Positions 11,302-22,972 of a DNA stretch of 64,000 nucleotides are shown piece by piece. The DNA lies in NCBI RefSeq assembly GCF_019059575.1, contig NW_024881709.1, forward strand, positions 310,001-374,000. Reading direction: 5' to 3'. The stretch is from Amphibalanus amphitrite. Its lineage: Eukaryota; Arthropoda; Thecostraca; Balanomorpha; Balanidae. The stretch's first letter is position 1. Each line of letters begins with the position of its first letter. Below the pieces are notes generated by a model. That model ran no database searches. It was given only the letters and a program-made list of their open reading frames with translations, and was not told where the DNA came from. A program made the position numbers and the translations under genes.

Positions 11302-11622
11302 TTACAACGTCATGCATTCGTTTTAAGCTGTAGGCATGTAATTTCAAGCTGAAGCTTGTAGATGGGATGGGTAGGTATGCCAAGTGGTCACCATTACCTT
11401 TGCACAGTATTCAGCTCAGTAGCTTGCTTTCACCTTATCGAGCCATGTTGACTGTTGAGTATCCATGACAGGTTGGGTGATGATGTAGATAATGAACCAA
11501 TTATTGCGCATGCATTCACAAATATTCAAAAAGGCACACATGTGTGTCTTTTTTAATTATGAATGCATTTGTAATAATTGTTTTTTTATTATATACCTAA
11601 CGCATTATCAAGCAATCCTTTC
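11302..11622. other. AT-rich gap, no feature recognised
   Basis: Contains only short A/T runs and an ACACATGTGTGT word. Confidence 0.5.
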
Positions 11623-12250
11623 CTACTATGGAGGTCAAACCCCTTGAGACCCCACTTTTTTGCGATAATTTTTAAATGCGTCAACTTTCGTTGACAATAT
11701 TCTGGCAATGTGTGTTTCAGAACCTGCCGAAACTTTTATTATCAAGGTATTTTGACGCCAAACGATTATGAAAGGTACTTCTCATTTACTCGTAATGTTA
11801 AATTTCACGGAACGAATCTGCTGTTTGGGTAGAGGCTACGCGCTCATGGGGCGGAGCCACGTAATGACGTCAGCGCTAAGCTCCGCCCTACCCCTCCGGC
11901 GCTCCTTGCCCGGCGACCGGTCACTCGCGTCTCTCGCTCCATTCAGGCTTGATGGTGAACGGTAGCTGGTAGCGGTAGCGGGCGCTGGTAGATGACATTA
12001 AGAGCAGATGGCGCTGGTGGCGGGGCTCGAGTGTGGCCGAGCGCAAGCCTCTGCCCGGGCCTGAATTGACCTTAGCATTACGAGTGAATGAGAAGTACCG
12101 TTCATAATCGTTTGGCGTCAAAATACCTAAGTAATAAAAGTTTCGCCAGGTTCTGAAACATACATTGCCAGAATATTGTCAACGAGAGTTGACTCATTTA
12201 AAAATTATCGCAAAAAAGTGGGGTCTCAAGGGGTTTGACGTCCATAGTAG
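11623..12250. mobile_element. Foldback-like element with ~180-bp inverted repeats
   Basis: The sequence 11623-11801 (starting CTACTATGG) is repeated in inverted orientation at 12071-12250 with a few mismatches, giving an element of about 628 bp with very long arms. The 270-bp centre is GC-rich and itself has a short complementary pair, GGGCGGAGC and GCTCCGCCC, around 11850-11885. No clear target duplication is visible, so the superfamily is undetermined. Confidence 0.85.
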
Positions 12251-12665
12251 TTGAAAGCAACTCTTACGCCTACAATGATGCCAGAGGTCTGACTCCGTTC
12301 ATGTACGTACAGTCGTGCGTTGACCTGACCCCATATATGTAGCATCTCCGGGCCGCTAGCGAAGGTCGTGACACCTCGGTTCGTAACAACCAACAACCCT
12401 CCCTCCCTGTCCTCCCCTGCCCCACGTCCGCCTCCCGGCGCCATCGCTCTGCTGAACTCGGCACCCGCCTCCTCGATATTTGCTGACGTCAACACGCCTT
12501 CTAAGGTCACGACCTGACCTCAGCAGACGCGGCGTCAATTCAGCCGCAGGGAGCTATAGCTGGTGTCGCGTGCTATCTCCCGTTTATCGACGGTAGATGC
12601 GATCTCCTGGGTTTGAATGACGCACACGAGGCTAACTTATACTACCATATCGATATTTTTTTATA
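12251..12665. other. No gene recognised
   Basis: Three overlapping minus-strand frames (12226-12538) share the same DNA and none shows family features; they are treated as chance. Confidence 0.4.
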
Positions 12666-12736
12666 AGTGTCCTCAGAGCCTATTTTAAGGGAATTTGACT
12701 GGGGGGGCAACCTGGAAAATTGTCTTTAATAATCCA

Positions 12737-13310
12737 TTAACCCTCGCCCGTATTGGTGTTTCCAGTAGCGAGCGTATAGGGGGGGGGGGGGTCCGTTGGA
12801 CCCTCCCCCTTGCCGTTTCGCCCCTGTTCGAGCTAGAGCTTCGCGGAAAAACGACCGTGTTGCCCGTGATAAAAGGAAGCCGATTATACCCAATTTTAAG
12901 GTCCTAGGTCATCGGTTGACCTTCCAGGTCAGGTCATTGACCCAAAAGTCGGGAAAATCGGGACCTGTTAGAGCGTCATAAAGAGTGGCTGCTATGGTTT
13001 TTCGGGGTGCTGATCACGAATATCATGTTAGTTATGATCATAGATGATGTCTTCATGCATTTAGGCTAGGTCAGGTCAGGTCAGGCCAACCAGTAAGGGT
13101 TTTGCCGGGTATTCGTAGTAGGTGGCAACCGCCTCTGACAGCTTCGTAACATGCTACGAAGGCACCAAAACTACTTCGTAAATGGTCAAATGGTTGCTTA
13201 ATTCGAATTCAGCTCCAAAAACTAGCCTAGAAAGTAGAAACATATAAAACTCGAAAATGTGAACCGAGGTCATCAAAGGTAAATGATCTGACCTGACCTT
13301 CCGGTAATCT
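12737..13310 (+). mobile_element. TTAACC hairpin element, right end missing (copy D)
   Basis: Starts with TTAA then CCCTCGCCCG (12741 onward), followed by a poly-G hairpin GGGGGGTCC-GTT-GGACCC (12781-12805) and the family block GCTAGAGCTTCGCGGAAAA. The interior has an AGGTCAGGTCAGGTCAGG block near 13070. No matching right terminus is found before the minisatellite, so this copy is truncated. It is nested in the hAT-type unit. Confidence 0.8.
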
Positions 13311-13444
13311 TGACACCCACCCTAATGCATGGGAGCTACATCATATCCCATGTTTGAACGTTTGAAACCACGAAAAGACTGCAAACGCGCGGCTAATGCG
13401 AGGCGACATACGCCGAATCGCGACCTCGGCCAAACATGGTGCCA

Positions 13445-14000
13445 TGGTGCTAGGCCGCCGGTGCATCTGAAAGAACTGTGGTGCCCCTGACAAGCCTGGA
13501 GTTCCAACGACAGGCCCGTGGTGCCCCTGACAGGCCCATTATGCCTTTGCGAGGCCGGTGGTGTCCACGTGAGGCCGGTGGTGCCCCTGGGCCCTGACAG
13601 GACTGTGGTGCTCCTGACAAGCCTGGAGTGTCCCCGACAGGCACGTGGTGCCACTAACAGGCCCAAGGTGTCCCAGTCCCTGCGAGGCCGGTGGTGTCCC
13701 TGCCAGGCATGTGGTGTCCATACTAGGCCTCTGGTGCCCCTGACAGGTCCGTGGCGCCCTTGCTAGGCCTATGGTGCCTCTGGCAGGCCTATGGTGCCCC
13801 TGGCGGGCCTGTGGTGGTACCCCTGACAGGCCCAAGGTGGTGCCCCTGCGAGGCCGGTGGGGCCCCTGGCAGGTCTGTGGTGCCCCTGGCAGATCTATGG
13901 TGCTCTTGCTAGGTTGATGGTGCTCCCAACAGGCCTGTGGTGCCCCTGACAGGCCGGTGGTGCCCCTGGCAGGCCTGTGGTGTCCCCGGGCCCCAAGAGG
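13445..14000. repeat. GC-rich minisatellite, ~24-bp units
   Basis: About twenty degenerate copies of units such as AGGCCTGTGGTGCCCCTGAC. Both strands stay open over long stretches because of the repeat, so the frames at 13518-13766 and 13539-14012 are not genes. Confidence 0.95.
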
Positions 14001-14240
14001 GTGGGGGGTCATGACCCATATGACCCACCCTTAGATACACCACTGGTCATTACTTACAGACTGACTCATTTGACATCCATTGCAAAACAAGTCACAGTAG
14101 TTACGTAGTATGTTTGTCACCCTGTTCCTTTATGCCCATTTTTATAGTGGGCAAATCTCGACGACTAGGGGGGCAATTCTGTTGAGTGCGGGGGCATTTG
14201 CCCCCCCAGTTAACATGTTAAAATAGGCCCTGAGTGTCCT

Positions 14241-14689
14241 GTCAACACCGCTCTGTTTTTTCATCACGTGGTCTGTTACTTACCACGAACTATGTATTTT
14301 TTCACACTACATGTCAATTTTGATAGCAAACAACCGTCTCTTGTTGTCAACCGTGAAGGAATCCATGATAACCCAATCCATCGTTTTTGCGACTGACTAT
14401 TTCCATTCGGATTAAAATACAAATATTTACGATATCCTCTGACGTCAAATGTTTGATGACGTCAAGTAGCTTTCGGGAGTGGCAGTTTTCGCTCTAGATT
14501 ACCATAATCAGTTTAGAAACAATAGGCGAAAATGTATGGACGTTTTCCATATGAGCCAAGACGAGAGGAGTGAGAGCTCAGTTTTAGGCTCTAAAGGCAG
14601 ATATACTGTACTGCATAATACACAAGGGCATGGAAGCGCAGTGCCCAGTGTCACTTAAAAGCACTTCCCTTGCATTTGGCACAGTCTGC
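14241..14689. other. No gene recognised
   Basis: Mixed sequence with a TGACGTCA-like pair near 14440-14463; no exon or repeat that I can support. Confidence 0.4.
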
Positions 14690-15550
14690 CTGCAATGGAA
14701 AACTTGAAGCTCTGCGGTACAGCCAACATACACAAGCGAGGAAGCTCAGCGGTACAGTCTACCTACACAGACGTGGAAGTTCAGCCGTACATACAGTCTA
14801 ACTACCAACACAGGCGCGGAAGCTCAGCGGTACAGTCTACCTACACAGGCGTGGAAGCTCAGCGGTACAGTCTACCTACACAGGCGTGGAAGCTCGGCGG
14901 CACAGTCTACCTACACAGGCAAGGAAGCTCAGCGGTGCAGTCTACCTACACAGACGTGGAAGCTCGGCGGCACAGTCTACCTACACAGGCGAGGAACTAG
15001 GAAGCTCAGCGGTGCAGTTTAAAGGGACCCTCCCACCTTCAAAAAAGTTAATGAATTGGCATGAAAGTGATGTCGCTCGGTTCAGAAAGAGCAAAAACGA
15101 ATATCTACCAAATTTCATCGAAAAATATTCACCGGTTTTCAAGATATTAGACTTTTACTTTTGTTTACTTTTTGGGATATCCGCTGTTCCTAGCGACTTT
15201 ATTTGAAAGTGCGGCATTTGTTGCGCGCAAAGCAGCATATACCACCACGTGCTGCCAAGCGTTTTAGTAAAAGATTTAAAAGTCGTTAGATCTCCGCTGA
15301 CGTCACAAATTCTAAGGGGGCATACCAATGCATTAGCCCCTTAGAATCCGAAAACTGCAAGTTTGAAATTCCATATCTCCGAATTAAAGCATTTTTCGAT
15401 GTTGTGAATGCCCAAACCGGTATTTTCAGGCCATGGCCACCAATTTGGCTATCTCAACTCAAAACTAATGTTAAGGTGGGAGGGTCCCTTTAACAACACA
15501 GGCGAGGAAGCTCGACGGCAAAGCCTGACAACAGTAGAAGATCAGCGGCA
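14690..15550. repeat. 35-bp minisatellite, split by a TTAA element
   Basis: TCTACCTACACAG recurs at 14836, 14871, 14906, 14941 and 14976, an exact 35-bp period, with more diverged copies from 14690. The array resumes right after the inserted element at 15494 with ACACAGGCGAGGAAGCTC, proving that the insertion split it. Because 35 is not a multiple of three, the frames across it are chance. Confidence 0.95.
15019..15493. mobile_element. TTAAAGG-type MITE inserted in the minisatellite
   Basis: The ends TTAAAGGGACCCTCCCACCT and its complement are both bounded by TTAA (15019-15022 and 15490-15493); total length is 475 bp. TTAA duplication with a TTAAAGGRR start matches the rule described for T2-type MITEs, linked to Kolobok-like transposases. 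There is no coding capacity. The insertion interrupts the 35-bp array, so it is younger than that array. Confidence 0.93.
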
Positions 15551-15828
15551 TAGATCAAAATGCATATAAGAGAAACATAAAGTAAATTTTTAGCAGGAAA
15601 GGATGAAGCGCAAAAGGAGGATGTCCACCGCCCACGGCGGTACGTTTCCGCTGCTTCCAGCCGGTCAAGCGATGATACAATCACAGCTTTCCAATATCAT
15701 TATAAATCTGTACACATAAGTCTAACATCTTTGGTGTGATTTTTGGAGTGCTCCAAGCTTGGGGCGGATGCGATAACGCTCTTTCTTATCCCGGAGCAAA
15801 GAGTGAGGTGATCGTTTCAAAACAACCA
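15551..15828. other. Short gap before the tRNA
   Basis: No feature besides the Pol III terminator of the tRNA at its right edge. Confidence 0.5.
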
Positions 15829-15912
15829 TGTCAGAAGTGGGATTCGAACCCACGCCCGGAGAACCGGACTGCGACCTGAACGCAGCGCCTTGGACCGCTC
15901 GGCCATCCTGAC
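15829..15912 (-). tRNA. tRNA-Leu (anticodon CAG)
   Basis: Reads leucine at CUG codons. On the minus strand the 84-base sequence starts GTCAGGATGGCCGAGCGG (acceptor strand plus box A) and ends with box B GGTTCGAATCC and TTCTGACA. The acceptor stem GTCAGGA pairs with TTCTGAC (one G-T pair), leaving discriminator A. The anticodon CAG is in the loop TTCAGGT closed by TGCG/CGCA (complement of 15876-15878). A long variable arm, as required for a class II leucine tRNA, is present. There is no intron. A TTTT Pol III terminator follows 6 bases downstream (15819-15822). All features look functional. Confidence 0.98.
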
Positions 15913-18373
15913 GATGGGTGGCGAAATGGGGGGGGGGTGTGTGTGAAATTTTTGCTGGCATATTTATACATTGTGATCTGGAATTATGATTCACCGACAC
16001 TACATAAGATCCATCTTCAGTGTTTTCTCAGGAGGTCCACTCAGATCTGACGAGATCAGAAGACCGAGCGGACATTTCACGACCCAATGAGATACAATAA
16101 GATAGCATATTCATGTATCTTCAGGGAAAGACTTACCTTCACTTCAGCAGAGAGACTTACCTACCTTTTTGATTTTCTAATAATTATATTTGTTTGTTTG
16201 TTTTGTTGGGTTAGGCCATTTCGGTCCAATTAGACCATTTCAGAGCCGGGAGGATGATAGGAATTAGGGGGAGACATTGGTCTGGGCAGGCACCCTAGTG
16301 AGTCACCAGGGCTGAGCCCATCCCGAAGGACAGGCCGACCAGCCCCAAGGTACTCAATGCACCCGGCTACGGGGTGGCTCCCTCGGGAGCAGCGGTGCCG
16401 CTCCAAGGGAGCAGCCCGCATGAGATAAAGTTGCCTGTCCAGCCCGGAGGGAGGTTGCGGCGTGGAGGAGAAGGATTTCCGTATCCTGAGGATAGAAGCA
16501 TGGAACGGTGTAATAATTATATCGGCCCCAAAGAAAGGTATTGAATTGATTCCTAGTTCATATTTTCAGTAACATGTAAGCATCTCAGCGAAGGCACTAT
16601 CAAACTCAATATGGCCACATTTGGCCTCCACCACCGCTTAGTGCTTCGAAACCTCTCTCTGCGGAGAGGCACGAGCGCCGCACGTGTCGCTGGTCGAGAT
16701 TCGACTATGCCGTCTCCAGGGCCAGCTAATGACACCGTAATTTTGTCGTGAAGTCCACTCGGAGAACGGATGAAGGATGTGACACTGAGATCCAACAGTG
16801 AGATACGTGCAGCTGCACATGTTTAGATTAAATACGAAATCGTCACGTGTCCAGATGAGCAAGCTTATGGGGATCGTATTTATCGCTTTTTCTTTTATTA
16901 ACGTGCTGAATCGTCAGACGTCAGTCACCGCCGTTGGGCATAAGCGTACCTTCATAGGCGTATGCGCAATACAAAAAGGTAAACAAATAAAATAAAACAA
17001 AATGAGCCCGATAGGTATAGTCCATATGAATTTATTTGTAAAGCACTCCTAGATCATAATGTATATGGAAAACATGTTACGAAATGTTACTGCTCAGTTT
17101 TCACGAAAAATTTAAGATCAAGGATAAGGAATATAGCAAGGATAAAAATAGTACCCACAAGGGCAGAATATGTACTGGAATATGTAGTAGGTACTTATAT
17201 AAATCAAGTCACGATAACAGTAACTTAAACATTTCCTATTCTGAAACCTAATACAAGATCAGCATGTTATATCAAGGTCGTCAGAATCTGTGAAAACTAA
17301 ATTTATAAATGTATCAACTGTATGACCTAACTATCCTCAGCGAGCAGCATCATTCGATCTGAGGCTCATATCCGAGGACTTATAACGCGTCTTGACTCTT
17401 GATGCTCAATGTTTGGTGCGAGTTATGTGTCACATGACATTGCGATGACCTCAGAGCGTGCTGCACGTGCTAGGCGATCTGTCTGACACCTGACACCGGT
17501 CTGACACCGGTCTGACACGGACCGAGCGGAGGAGACCCGGTGGTAAGATGGTCGTGTTCAACGCTGAGTGCTCTTTTTAACGCAAATAAAGATCAGTAGC
17601 TCCACGGAATATCCAGTCCAGTAGGTAATTCTGTTGAATATTCATATGCTTAAGTTTGAAGGCTAATAAAATACGTAAAACGCATGATTACACAACTTCA
17701 ACTTCAATAACTAAGCACAAACTCACCATTTCACTTTTGTTACCTAAGTCTGCCTTCCATTATATGAAGATGACTATGCAGTTTCGGGATTCAGTGTTTT
17801 CAACCGACCTTGAATCCGGAGCTGGGGGCAATGACTTGGGTTAGCGGCGGTCAGCGGTGACCTGGGCTCTGACTCAGACACGTCAACAGTCTGTATAGGC
17901 GGGCGTTGCGTCATGTGTCTGAACGAGCAGCCACAGTTCCACGAAATTAGTCTGTAAGCCTCGTCAGAACAGTAAACTCAGTAAACACCTAAAAGGATCA
18001 TGGGCTCAGTTGACTAAAAATAATTTTGAAACGTTATATCTACGTCACATTAATATTGGTTTAAATAGCAACGATGTTTTTTATCTATCAATGAATAACA
18101 ATTAGCCCTAATGCATAACTAGTTGTAGTCGGGTTTGTGGTCGACGAACAATGCAATGAACAAATTCCGTTTGTATCGCGTATTCACTCATTATGTTATT
18201 TGTTGCAAATGCCGATAACTTTGCCTTTTCTTTTAATCATTGGTAGAAAGAAGTGTTGCTAAAAATGTTATAGCTTGTGCGATGAGACGGAAGGCGCGCA
18301 CTACATATAAGGTTTGAGTTTTCTCAATTCCTTTACATATGTATATCGAAGCACGATACGGTACCGCAACATT
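15913..18373. other. No gene recognised over 2.4 kb
   Basis: Mostly AT-rich, with a GC-richer patch at 16220-16480 that may be an old repeat. Two short repeats of CTGACACCGGT occur around 17485-17515. I saw no exon with convincing splice sites. A further exon of the minus-strand peptide gene could be hidden here. Confidence 0.4.
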
Positions 18374-19695
18374 CTACCCCCTCCCCCCATAGTGCATGTT
18401 GCACAATTTCCATGGTTCATCGCAAACCACCAATAAGTTTGTTTCCATATCCGTAAGTTTTTGGATAAAAGAATTCCAAATAATCATTTTTTTCCACATG
18501 AGGGCGACAACAGTGAACAGCACCTTGCCGGCGGATTGCCGTCGTGCCCTGTATGGACTCTGGCTAAATTCCGGGGTGTCTAGTTCGCGATCGAAGAGTC
18601 GTCGCCCGTCGAGTGACACCGCTCTGCATCAGCCAGCCGACGCGAAGGGGGAGTGGTGGTAAGCAAAAACAGCCAGAGAACCACCCTCTCTGGTGTGTGA
18701 CGTGGTCCGACCGGGATGCTGCGTCAGACTGTCTGGCGGCTACCAACATCAGCTGACGCCGCTGCTGACTGGCAGCTCTGGAGCTCCCAGTCGGGAGACA
18801 CGGGAGCGCACGGGAGCACCGGCTGATGTCCGCGCGGGTCATACTGAGTGACCCGTCCAACACCGAACCGGCACGCGCGGGCGCAGTGGCTCTGTGAGAC
18901 GGAGACACAGGCGGCTCGCGGTCGGTCGGTTCAGAGCACCCAATTAGCGCCAAAGTCAGGGTGGTCATACCATTGACTAACGAGATATACCAAACATGGC
19001 GCAATCATGTGCATTGCTGGCGATATTAGACGAAATATTTAGACTAATTAACTGGGAGACGTGAGCCAACATCGTTGGGATTCGCCGTTTTATAAGGCTA
19101 ATTGCCGGAACACTAGTACCGCTATCTGATTAGTGATCTAATGCATGCCGATATACGATGTTTGTCAAACATGTCCGCTTGTTTATGAAACACGTATCAT
19201 ATGTACCAAGCCGTTCCAGACATTTAACGAACATCAAAGAAGTCAGTTCATGAATCATCAGAAGCAACTTGGAGTGGATCAATAAACAAGCTCGAAAAGT
19301 ATTGAACGAAAATGCCATTTTAAAAATTGAAGATTCAAGTGAATTTCAATAAGACAAATGAAGTGTATAAAACTTCCTTTTAAATTTAGCTTGCTCTTTC
19401 ACACGCCAATTTGCAGCATGGTCTTAAGCGTCCTTCTCTACCGACTCTTCGCTCGAACATCGTTTTTCCTTGCACCTAAGCCTTCATGCACCATTCATCA
19501 CAGATTGCTCGGCCATTTTCCCGCCACCTACCTTTGTGAGAGTCTGCCCATGTTTCCAGTGGGCGGTTCTGTGGCCAACGGTATCGACTCGACCGCCCCA
19601 ATATAATCGGGCGGCACGAAAAAGGATGCCTGGGGCCGGCCGGCCACGCACAGAAGGCCGGCTAGGATCAGCGCGGTCGGCACGGGCAGCTTCAT
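18374..19695 (-). CDS. Candidate secreted peptide precursor, two exons
   Basis: Exon 1 (19532-19695) starts at an ATG and encodes a textbook signal peptide, MKLPVPTALILAGLLCVAG, followed by RPQASFFVPPDYIGAVESI and more, and ends in AG before a GTAGGT donor (phase 2). Exon 2 starts at 18623 after the acceptor CTGATGCAG; its first base completes an Arg codon and the frame continues AVSLDGRRLFDRELDTPEF to a basic stretch RARRQSAGK. It then either splices at AAG/GTGCTG (18524) or reads on to a TAG at 18374-18376. The matching phases, signal peptide and dibasic sites (GRR, RARR) suggest a secreted precursor cut by proprotein convertases. I do not recognise the family. The tail after 18524 looks less coding-like and may be intron. 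No TATA box was seen upstream. Confidence 0.5.
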
Positions 19696-19729
19696 AACTC
19701 TGACAGTGGCTCTCACTGCTGTCCGTGTC

Positions 19730-19795
19730 CACCATGCACCGTCCACTGTCCACCGTCCACTGTCCACTGTCTGTCCACAGTCCACAGCGGCCGTC
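19730..19795. repeat. GTCCACTGTCCAC-type short tandem repeat
   Basis: Degenerate 7-10 bp units (CCGTCCACTGT) lying just upstream of the candidate peptide gene's start codon, probably in its 5' leader or promoter. Confidence 0.85.
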
Positions 19796-19829
19796 TGACG
19801 TCCACGGCAGCGACAGTCCACAGCTCGCA

Positions 19830-22129
19830 CCCTCCCGTAGCTCTGCCGACCGCTGACTGCCCGAATGTCGAGCAGGCGGCGGGGTGTGCCGGGAGGGGCG
19901 GGCCGGGGCGGGGCGGGGTCATCCCTCGGCCGTTACCCCCAGCCTCACACACTCAGGGCAGGGGAGGGGGGGGGGGTAGCGTAGCTGTCTAGACGAGGGT
20001 GTCAAGATGCACAGCAATATTGATAGACTGATAGCTTCTTTCATTTTCATAAGCGAAAATATTGCACTGAGCCAAGTCTTGTAATCGTCACGGTGAACAA
20101 TCCTTGTATACCTATAGCAAATGTCATTGCAGGTAAACCATGTGATAAGGGTTAAAAATGAAAGGTTATAATTCAATGTAAACTACAAAAGGAAATATAG
20201 GTATTAAATTAGGTAATCGTTAAAGATACGTGCTCGGTCATTGTTTGGAACAAAACACAAGCACACGCTTGAAATGTGCACGCTAAGTCAGATCGTCCAC
20301 TTGACCATATAGTAAAGCTCAAATCTAGAGAAGGGCAGGCGGTAAAGGGGCAAGTTTTTTTTTTACAAACAGCACACACACATAATCTTCACAAAAATGT
20401 ATAAACAGGAAACACCCTCTCTATCATAGGTCCTTGGACAACGTAGCAACATGCGGTAAAAGCTAAAAAGTCGTTGATATAAGAAAGTATGAAAATATAT
20501 CTCATTTTTCGGGCAGGTAAAATAGTGTCGGTTCATCGTAGCTCATTGAGCTTCTAAGGTTTAACGTCCATATCCGGCAGTTGTAACAGTTCATCTCATA
20601 ACTCGTGAACAATTAAAACAAAAAGCTAGACTGAAGTATCCGATATGCTTAGGTAAGCTCTTTTGAACCTCCCTCACTCGCCTGCCTTTCAATTGACCTC
20701 GGTCAACGGTTAAGGGTCTGGGTACCTATGGCGTTCAGGGGTCAAACCCATCAAATACATTTTTGTAAAGCAAGAAATATCTACTGGACATTGGGATAAA
20801 TTGCGTTAAACACATCGATTAAATAGTTATTATGCTTCTCTTATCCCGACGCGTTGAATGCTTCATAACTGAATCATCAGGTTCAAGCTGGAATCTGATT
20901 TTTGACCCCATGGCTAAAGGTTATAATCACTCTATATACCCTGATAATCACGCCAGATAACGTCATACAGCCAGCCACATAGGCATCAGTCGATTCGTAG
21001 CGATCAGCCAGACGAACGAAGACACCTATTGAATAGCTAGGTAGCTGTTTCTCTCAAATGCCCGGTATTCATTCTTTTAAATATTGCGTCATCATGCATC
21101 AAAGCAGCATTACCTATCATCCGATTAGCAAGTTGCTTACGTCAGCATCTCGATATTTTTCTGTCTGTAGGTATCGGAGTTCTGCTCAAATTCCCAATTT
21201 AATATATTTAGTTATAACTTTTTAGGGAATTGATATAAAAACAGTGAATGGTTTCCCGATTTGGACGTGTGACGTCAGCTTGAGGACAGGGATGGTCTGT
21301 CCTCGTTTGTCAAAAGGCGTACGTCATACGTGCCTTTAGGCTTATAGGACGTTGGGTAGCGACAGAGCCATAATCACTGTCAAGTGTCAGATGTTACCAT
21401 CAGATGTTACTGTCAGATGTTACCATCACATATAACTCCGTTTTCAGACTGAACGGTCGGCGCACTTCCGAGTCTCCATGCTGTCCCAGATTCATACTTG
21501 TCCCACGTCACAAACTGGGGTCTACAGCGGGTTCTGTGAAGCATGTGAGCGTCACTTTCAGAGAAGCGACGCTCTCACACTCAGTCTTTAGATTCAGCCC
21601 GGCAACGATGCGTTACCCGTCTTTCTGCTCCTGTCGGGGTGCTGCTCTTCGCCGTCCGTGCTCCCGGAATATTATCGTGTCACTGTCAAGTGTCAGGGGC
21701 AACATCGTGGCATTGCCAATGTCAAGTACCTGAAGTACCCATCAGGGGCACCAATGCGACTAATAGCGATGGCTCCCGTCAATGCCACGGCCCGTGATAT
21801 TCCGTGTTTGTCCGCGGCATTCCCGTCTTTCTCAAGTGCGTCCGTGTATTCACTCTTACATCACGACTCACGGAGACCGGGAGGGGGTGTCTACCGGACA
21901 CTTGCGGGTTTCCCACACGGCCGCCCCCACACGCTGTAAGCGCTGAGTGTTAGCGCTCGGTTCACAAGGTCTCCAAAGCAGCCATGGGACGTGCTCAGAA
22001 TAGCCTGCAATCCAGTAGAAAGTAATTTGTGTACTTTGATTGCGGCTGCAGACAAGGAGAATGAATCGCTGATAACGGTAGTTCAGGTTTACCGGCAATG
22101 TCGTCCCAGCTCGGGAGATTGTGGGGTGG
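19830..22129. other. No gene recognised over 2.3 kb
   Basis: Contains a GC-box-like run GGGCCGGGGCGGGGCGGGG (about 19899-19917) that could serve the minus-strand peptide gene, and two small repeats of GTCAGATGTTACCATC near 21385-21430. I found no supportable exons. Confidence 0.4.
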
Positions 22130-22415
22130 AAAAAAATGAATCGTTATAAAGTTTTATAGTGCAATATGAGGCGATAGAGCTGAAATTTGGCATACCCGAC
22201 CTCTGATTCAAGTCGGATCTTATGACACCAACCACATTTTCAGATCAGTTCATGACATGTCACTGACCTATGACGTCATAAATAAACTTCTGCACGGTCC
22301 TCAGATGTCACCACTTCGCAACGCCCTAGGCCAGAGGAACTTTTACAGGGAGATGAAACTTACAGGAAGTAGTATCCTCCAGAGGTCTCACAACTTGTAT
22401 ATCTCGGATTTTTCC

Positions 22416-22972
22416 TTAAAGGAAATAGTTCACTTTCACGAAATTATTTTTTTTTGCAACGGATTTATGATTTTTTATGTTCAAAATAATCAGCAAAGAA
22501 AATAAAACCTTTTTATAACAAAATATTATTTTCTATATTTTGATATAGGAAGAACTTTTCAGTTTCTGTAAGGCACACGCGATCCAGTATGAAAAGAGCA
22601 TGGGTCCCGAAAATTCTTCAGAAACAGAGAAATTATCGCAGCCACCGGCATTTGGGCGATCTGCTCGATCTGATAATGTTCCCCTGAATGTCCTAATTGA
22701 TCAGTACGAGAATTTCTCTAGAGTTCTCGTAGATAATTTCTCTAGTTTCTGAAGAATTTTCGGGACCCATGCTCTTTTCATACTGGATGGAAATATATGC
22801 AAGGCACACATCCTCAACGCAAGACACCTTTTTCGGGACGAGAAATAGAATATCTTTGCCTAGGGTGATCGTTGGGCTGTAAAAGCTCCTGATTTATGCT
22901 CGTCTCAGCCCAAGCTACGGAACTGCTATTCCAGTTCAAAACCCATGTTAAAAAGTGAACTATTTCCTTTAA
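22416..22972. mobile_element. TTAAAGG-type MITE nested in copy B
   Basis: The ends TTAAAGGAAATAGTTCACTT and complement lie with TTAA at 22416-22419 and 22969-22972; length 557 bp. The sister copy at 27371-27390 reads TTTCCCTAAATGTCACAT straight across the site, giving an independent empty site. Type assignment (T2/Kolobok-like) rests on TTAAAGGRR termini. Confidence 0.93.
22582..22788. repeat. Long near-perfect hairpin (arms ~57 bp)
   Basis: Arms 22582-22637 and 22732-22788 are complementary apart from one single-base indel; each begins or ends with ATCCAGTATGAAAAGAGCAT or its complement. The loop is about 94 bp. It lies inside the 557-bp MITE and could fold into a hairpin RNA if transcribed. 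It may be a further nested foldback unit. Confidence 0.95.

Larger units (their letters stand above)
12666..14240. mobile_element. hAT-type composite with nested element and minisatellite
   Basis: The outer ends are CAGAGCCTATTTTAA (from 12674) and, inverted, CAGGGCCTATTTTAA (ending 14232), with a second shared block ACTGGGGGGGCAA. They are flanked by a perfect 8-bp duplication AGTGTCCT (12666-12673 and 14233-14240). The 8-bp duplication and CAG start identify a hAT-type unit. Its cargo is a TTAACC hairpin element (from 12737) and a 24-bp-type minisatellite (13445-14000). No transposase is seen. Confidence 0.9.

Noticed and set aside
13539-14012. 157-residue minus frame
   Set aside because: Runs through a GC-rich minisatellite; repeat artefact.
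14695-15000. 101-residue plus frame with STYT repeats
   Set aside because: The 35-bp minisatellite read in one frame; the next copies are in other frames.
16220-16480. Possible tRNA-derived SINE
   Set aside because: No box A/B pair or tRNA-like head could be identified.
18564-19004. 146-residue minus frame overlapping the peptide gene
   Set aside because: Lies in a different frame from the splice-supported exon at 18623 and has no signal or domain.
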